A stretch of DNA of 64,000 bases. Source: Azadirachta indica (Eukaryota > Streptophyta > Magnoliopsida > Sapindales > Meliaceae). Positions within the stretch are counted from its first letter, which is position 1, and each line of letters starts with the position of its first letter. The position numbers were made by a program, and so were the translations under genes. This document shows, one piece after another, positions 59,831-64,000 of the stretch. Location: the NCBI GenBank assembly GCA_022749755.1, contig CM040449.1, positions 16,340,363-16,404,362 on the forward strand, in the 5' to 3' direction. The notes below the pieces were generated by a model. The model made no database searches, was not told the origin of the DNA, and worked only from the letters and a program-made list of their open reading frames with translations.

Positions 59831-60337
59831 TAGGCTTGGGCAAAAAGGAATAACTAGACCGAATTAAACCGAACTATTCGGTTTGATTATCATTCAACTT
59901 CTATCTTAATTAGTTTTTGTTTTTTAAAACCAATCATGTCTGTTATAATCGAACCAAATTGTGAACTAACTATAACAGAACTTAAAATTAAAAAAAAAAA
60001 AGAAGGAATATTGTCTCTCCCGAAATTTGTGAAAATTAGGAGTAAAGAGAGAGTTATGAAAATTTATAGAGAAAAGGAGAAATTTTTGTAAATTTCTACA
60101 AATATTCTCTCTATCTCTAATTTTAATAAATTTCAAAGAGGTATATAATAATATCCCTAAAAAAATTGGAATAAAAAGTTTGGATTTGGATAAGTCTCGG
60201 ATAATGTCGGAACCAAATTAAACTAATTCCGCTCGGGTTTTATAGTTCAGTTGATTTCGGTTTGAGTCTGAGTAACCGAATTTTAGTTCAATTCGGTTCA
60301 TTTTGTATGAAAACTAAACCGAAGCTAATCAAGCATA
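59831..60337. mobile_element. Second small hAT-type element, block copy 2
   Basis: It is the counterpart of 39780-40284. The right terminus has changed from CAAGCCTA to CAAGCATA, and a poly-A run is 2-3 bases longer. Confidence 0.7.
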
Positions 60338-60857
60338 TTTATTACATTAAAAACTATTTCCAACTTCCTTGTATTTTGCCCCAAAGACAAAAAGCAAGTT
60401 ACCATTTTTATATTTACCTAAGGGTCTTTTAGTAATTCACTTACAATACTATTGTGCAATGTCTATATTTCAACAATTAAGCGAACAAAATTAAAATTGA
60501 AGTAATATAAATTATTTTTCTATATTTCAAATTAAATAATATAAATTATTATTCTATTAATTTGTTTGACTTTTAACAAGGAGATTTGTGTAACTTTGTT
60601 TTGTTTTTTTGGATCTCAAAACAAATAACAACTGAAAATTGATAGTTGACAGATAACAGATGAAACTATAAAAGTACAAACGTAATTACCTAAAATATTA
60701 AGTTTTGAAGATAACAATAGATAGGTAGCGGTCATTCTCTCTTAAAAAATTACATACCCACAAAATGGATTAGTCAAAAACCAACAATCGCACACATCCA
60801 GAATCACCCTCGATATCTTGGTAGCAAAGAAACTTTTTGGCATTGGCTATCAACACT

Positions 60858-60865
60858 TATAAATA
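60858..60865 (+). promoter_or_regulatory. TATA box of ASR gene 3
   Basis: TATAAATA is identical in position and context to ASR gene 2, and the DRE and ABRE of ASR 1 are again missing. Confidence 0.75.
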
Positions 60866-60952
60866 CACCCCCCATCTCTCACACCACATCAACACCAACA
60901 TCTATTACAAATACAATTAATATTTCTATCGTTTCTTGTTCTATTTTCAGTT

Positions 60953-61607
60953 ATGTCTGAGGAGAAGCATCACCACCACCACGGCCTCTTCCATCATCAA
61001 AAGGACGAAGAGAAGCCGGCCGATGAGATTGATTACAAGAAGGAGGAGAAGCACCACAAGCACCTTGAACACCTAGGAGAGCTTGGAACTGCTGCTGCTG
61101 GTGCTTTTGCTTTGGTAAATTTTAGCTTTCTTTTAAGTGCTTTTCTAATTCTTATTCTGGGTTAATTATAGTTTCATTTCTGAGGCATTCATGGAAGTGT
61201 TTTTTGACAGCATATATATGTTTTCAGTCTATGAAACCCTGCAACTGCTACGCATAAATATAACATCACCAGCTGTTGCATGAAACTAGGGCTTTTGACT
61301 GCTTTCTGAAAACTGCTTTCGGAAATCAAGCATCCCCATATTTTCTTTATCAATTCTCTATTACCCTTAATTATTATATATTATATTTTCTCTTAATAAA
61401 TAGAATATTTGATGATGATATCAGCATGAGAAGCACAAAGCAAAGAAAGACCCAGAGCATGCCCATAGGCACAAGGTACAGGAGGAGATAGCGGCGGCTG
61501 CTGCCGTAGGGGCTGGTGGATTTGCATTCCATGAGCGCCATGAGAAGAAAGAAGCCAAGAAAGAAGAAAAGGAAGCTCATGGAAAGAAGCACCACCAGCT
61601 CTTCTAA
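60953..61607 (+). CDS. ASR: ASR protein, short form, 2 exons (copy in block 2)
   Basis: Exon 1 is 60953-61114 and exon 2 is 61425-61607; the intron is 310 bp, GT...AG, phase 0. The predicted 114-residue protein is identical to that at 40900-41554; the intron differs by a few bases (for example TTTAAC versus TTTAGC just after the donor). It could be an allele of ASR gene 2 placed separately by the assembly, or a true recent paralogue. Function is as for other ASR proteins: stress-induced, zinc-binding, chaperone-like. Confidence 0.93.
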
Positions 61608-61810
61608 GTTAATCCTTAATTAATTAATTATATAATTTCTGTAATATTTTAATTGTGTTACGTTTGTTAATTGCTATAATTATCAGTGGCAACTGCTTAA
61701 CTGCCCTAAATAATACTGAGTGACGTGTCAGCATTTCAGGTGTGATGTGGGTGACTTTGTAAAACCGGTGTCATCTGGTTCTCTTGTTATCTATGTATAT
61801 CATATATGTT

Positions 61811-61816
61811 AATAAA
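61811..61816 (+). terminator. Polyadenylation signal of ASR gene 3
   Basis: AATAAA is at the same distance from the stop as in ASR gene 2. Confidence 0.5.
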
Positions 61817-64000
61817 TTAATTAATTATAATATAATTTGTATTTATTTATTACTAAATATTTGATCTTTTTCTAAAATTTCACATTGTATCTTGGAGAAA
61901 AAAAAAACAATTGCATATGTAAGAAAAAGTAATCTAGACTTCATCGAAAGTCAACAGATGCATAGAAAAATATATATTTTATGTTTAATAATTGATGATA
62001 TAACTAGTTATAATAGATATTAACAGAGTTTATTTAATTTTTAAATTATAACAGGTTAAATTACAAATTTTATTCAAATTTCAAATTAAAAAAAAATTAC
62101 ATGATATATTACATATATTTTTTTTAATTTTTATGTAATTAGTTATAACATATCATTCTCGGAATAAGCAAAAGTATATATCATTAAGGGCCTATTTGGT
62201 TTTTTTTTTAACTAATATATGAATAAAATTATTCAAATATTTAAAAGGTGTATGTTTTCAACTTCTTTCTAAAACCTTGCTAAATATATTGGAATATAAT
62301 TAAATTAAAAATTTTAACTTAAATCTAAGTGATAAAGTATATAAATGAATTAAATATTTTATTTCTTGATAATAATTTTAGTTTATTCTTTTTTTTAGCA
62401 CTTTGATTTTAAATTCTATGAAACACTTTTGTTTTTTTTTACCATCTTTCTCTATTTTTACGTATTTAAAACAATATTACGATATAATTTATTTTTTTTA
62501 TTCAATTATTAGTAATTCTTATATCATTTAAATTCTTAATTCATAATTTTTCTTTATATATCATATGAAAAACTTCATATATCATATGAAAAATAATGTA
62601 TATACGAATATAATTTATTAAAAATTATTTTATTTATGAACTATTATGTCAACATAATAAAATTTTTTATAAAATATAAGTATAAATATATGTAATACTT
62701 AAAAAGGGCATATATGTCGAAGTATTAGTTTCAAATTTTTTATTTTCATAAAAACAAATAACTTAATATTTATATTTAGATTTCAAATGAAAACAAACAT
62801 AAAATTAAGACTCATATTTCAAAAATTCAAATTTCAGTCATATTCAAACTTCAGATTAAAAAAAAAAGGACAAATACAAACTAAGAGTCACAAATTATTT
62901 TCTTGCTACCACCTTTTTGATCTAAATAGAAAACTAAGTTGTTGATACTAATTGTTGTCACATGATATGAGCAAGAAATTTTTAGGTTATGAAAAAGAAT
63001 CCCTTTTTTCTTCTTAGCTTTCTTATATATTAGTTAATTTCTTAGATTATTTAGAATATTAATCTTAGTAAAATTCCTATTAAAGATGATTAAGGATTTG
63101 GACCTTTCTTACCCTTAATTGGGCCAGGAAAATTTGGTTTGCGTTGCGTGACTCCTTTTAAGCCTCAAAACCTTAATTATTGAGGGTTTAGAAAAAATCT
63201 GCCTAGCAAGTTAGGTCTTTGTCATCCTCCTCAAGCCAATGAAATAGTGTTCGAGTTGACTTCTTGTTAGGAAAATCGTATCCAACATAAGTATTAATTA
63301 ATATTTTTTTATTACAAATATTATGATATTCCTCCCCCAAGGTTTCGGATTATGTCAATTAGATAGAAAGTATGAAAAATATATTATTTAACTCCCTTAC
63401 CTTTATGTTTGACCGTTGGTTGAACCTTCATGTGTAAGGATAAATGTGTAAAATTTCAGCCTTTGATATTTACTTTTTTTCTTCTTGAATAAGAAAACAT
63501 CACTTTTCCAAATCCTAACATAGCTATCGATAATGAAAGTTAGAAAAAATTTATTGTTATTTGATTTTAATTTTATAAATAAATTTTGATGAAACAAAAC
63601 CCTGAATAAAAACAAAACATATTTTATATTTTTTTGTCAATTTTATTAATCAATATCTCTGAGTGCTTTCATTTGAAAAATGTGTTGAAAAAATATTTTA
63701 TACTTCAAACCAACTTTTTAATTTTCTACATTTTTTTATAATCATTTTATTTATTGTATATACTTGAATTAACTAACACATACAATAAAACAAAAATAGG
63801 TATTTCAAAAATTAAAAAAAGGAATAAAGAAAAGAAAAGAATCATGTTTTAATAAAAGGTAAGTAATTGAGAGCATTTGAATAAATTTATTATTTGGGTT
63901 AGTTGACTAACAATTCCTGAGAAATAAGTGATACAGTTTCAATACCTTTTATTGAAGTAATATAATCTTAAACCTCAGGGGAGGAATATGATAATATCCA

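Larger units (their letters stand above)
52959..64000 (+). repeat. Large duplicated block, copy 2 (runs off window)
   Basis: It is the partner of 32905-43944 in the same orientation, at an offset of 20,052-20,056 bases. Every feature of copy 1 is found again in order. The intergenic parts 52959-57130, 58641-59830 and 61820-64000 add nothing new; the frames at 55138-55446, 58941-59135, 59603-59815 and 63403-63615 are copies of those in block 1. Confidence 0.95.

Overview
The window reads as plant nuclear DNA, very probably a eudicot. It is AT-rich, its genes carry GT-AG introns, the intergenic space is filled with layered transposons, and the only clear host genes are ASR (abscisic acid, stress and ripening) genes. 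I suspect a woody dicot such as Citrus, but that is an impression of protein style and is not proven here. A run of exactly 100 N (52859-52958) shows that this is a scaffold with a gap of unknown size.

Layout. 1-2174: the 5' end of a minus-strand Ty3/gypsy retrotransposon with an open gag-protease frame, a Met-type primer site and one LTR. It was inserted into an older copia element. 2226-6730: decayed copia debris, including two copies of one LTR in opposite orientation around a broken gag, then fragments I cannot name. 6730-12900: AT-rich intergenic DNA with a Mutator-type foldback element (9-bp target duplication), a second fold-back repeat and an AAT microsatellite. 12738-14016: ASR gene 1, with DRE, ABRE and TATA elements upstream and a 21-bp coding repeat. 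16060-26193: a complete-looking Athila/Tat-like LTR retrotransposon. Its pol stops after RNase H, and an intact, intronless LOG-family gene (cytokinin riboside monophosphate phosphoribohydrolase type) sits where integrase should be. 26620-27645: a minisatellite of about 47 bp. 30480-32090: a dead MULE transposase. 32905-43944: a block holding a MULE C-terminal relic, two small hAT-type elements and ASR gene 2. 44690-47110: a degenerate direct duplication with gene-fragment exons, one of them a BIM-type bHLH piece. 47307-49020: a CACTA element end. 50960-52006: a dead minus-strand copia pol. 52859-52958: the gap. 52959-64000: a near-identical second copy of 32905-43944, with ASR gene 3.

How the parts relate. 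ASR 1, 2 and 3 form a cluster that was spread apart by transposon insertions. ASR 2 and 3 encode the same 114-residue protein. ASR 1 encodes 219 residues because of a heptapeptide expansion. The DRE and ABRE motifs upstream of ASR 1 are absent at the matching places of ASR 2 and 3. The second large copy begins flush at the gap, so it may be an uncollapsed allele and not a true tandem duplication. The strongest candidate for something undescribed is the LOG-carrying retrotransposon: a cytokinin-activation type gene in sense orientation within a young LTR element.
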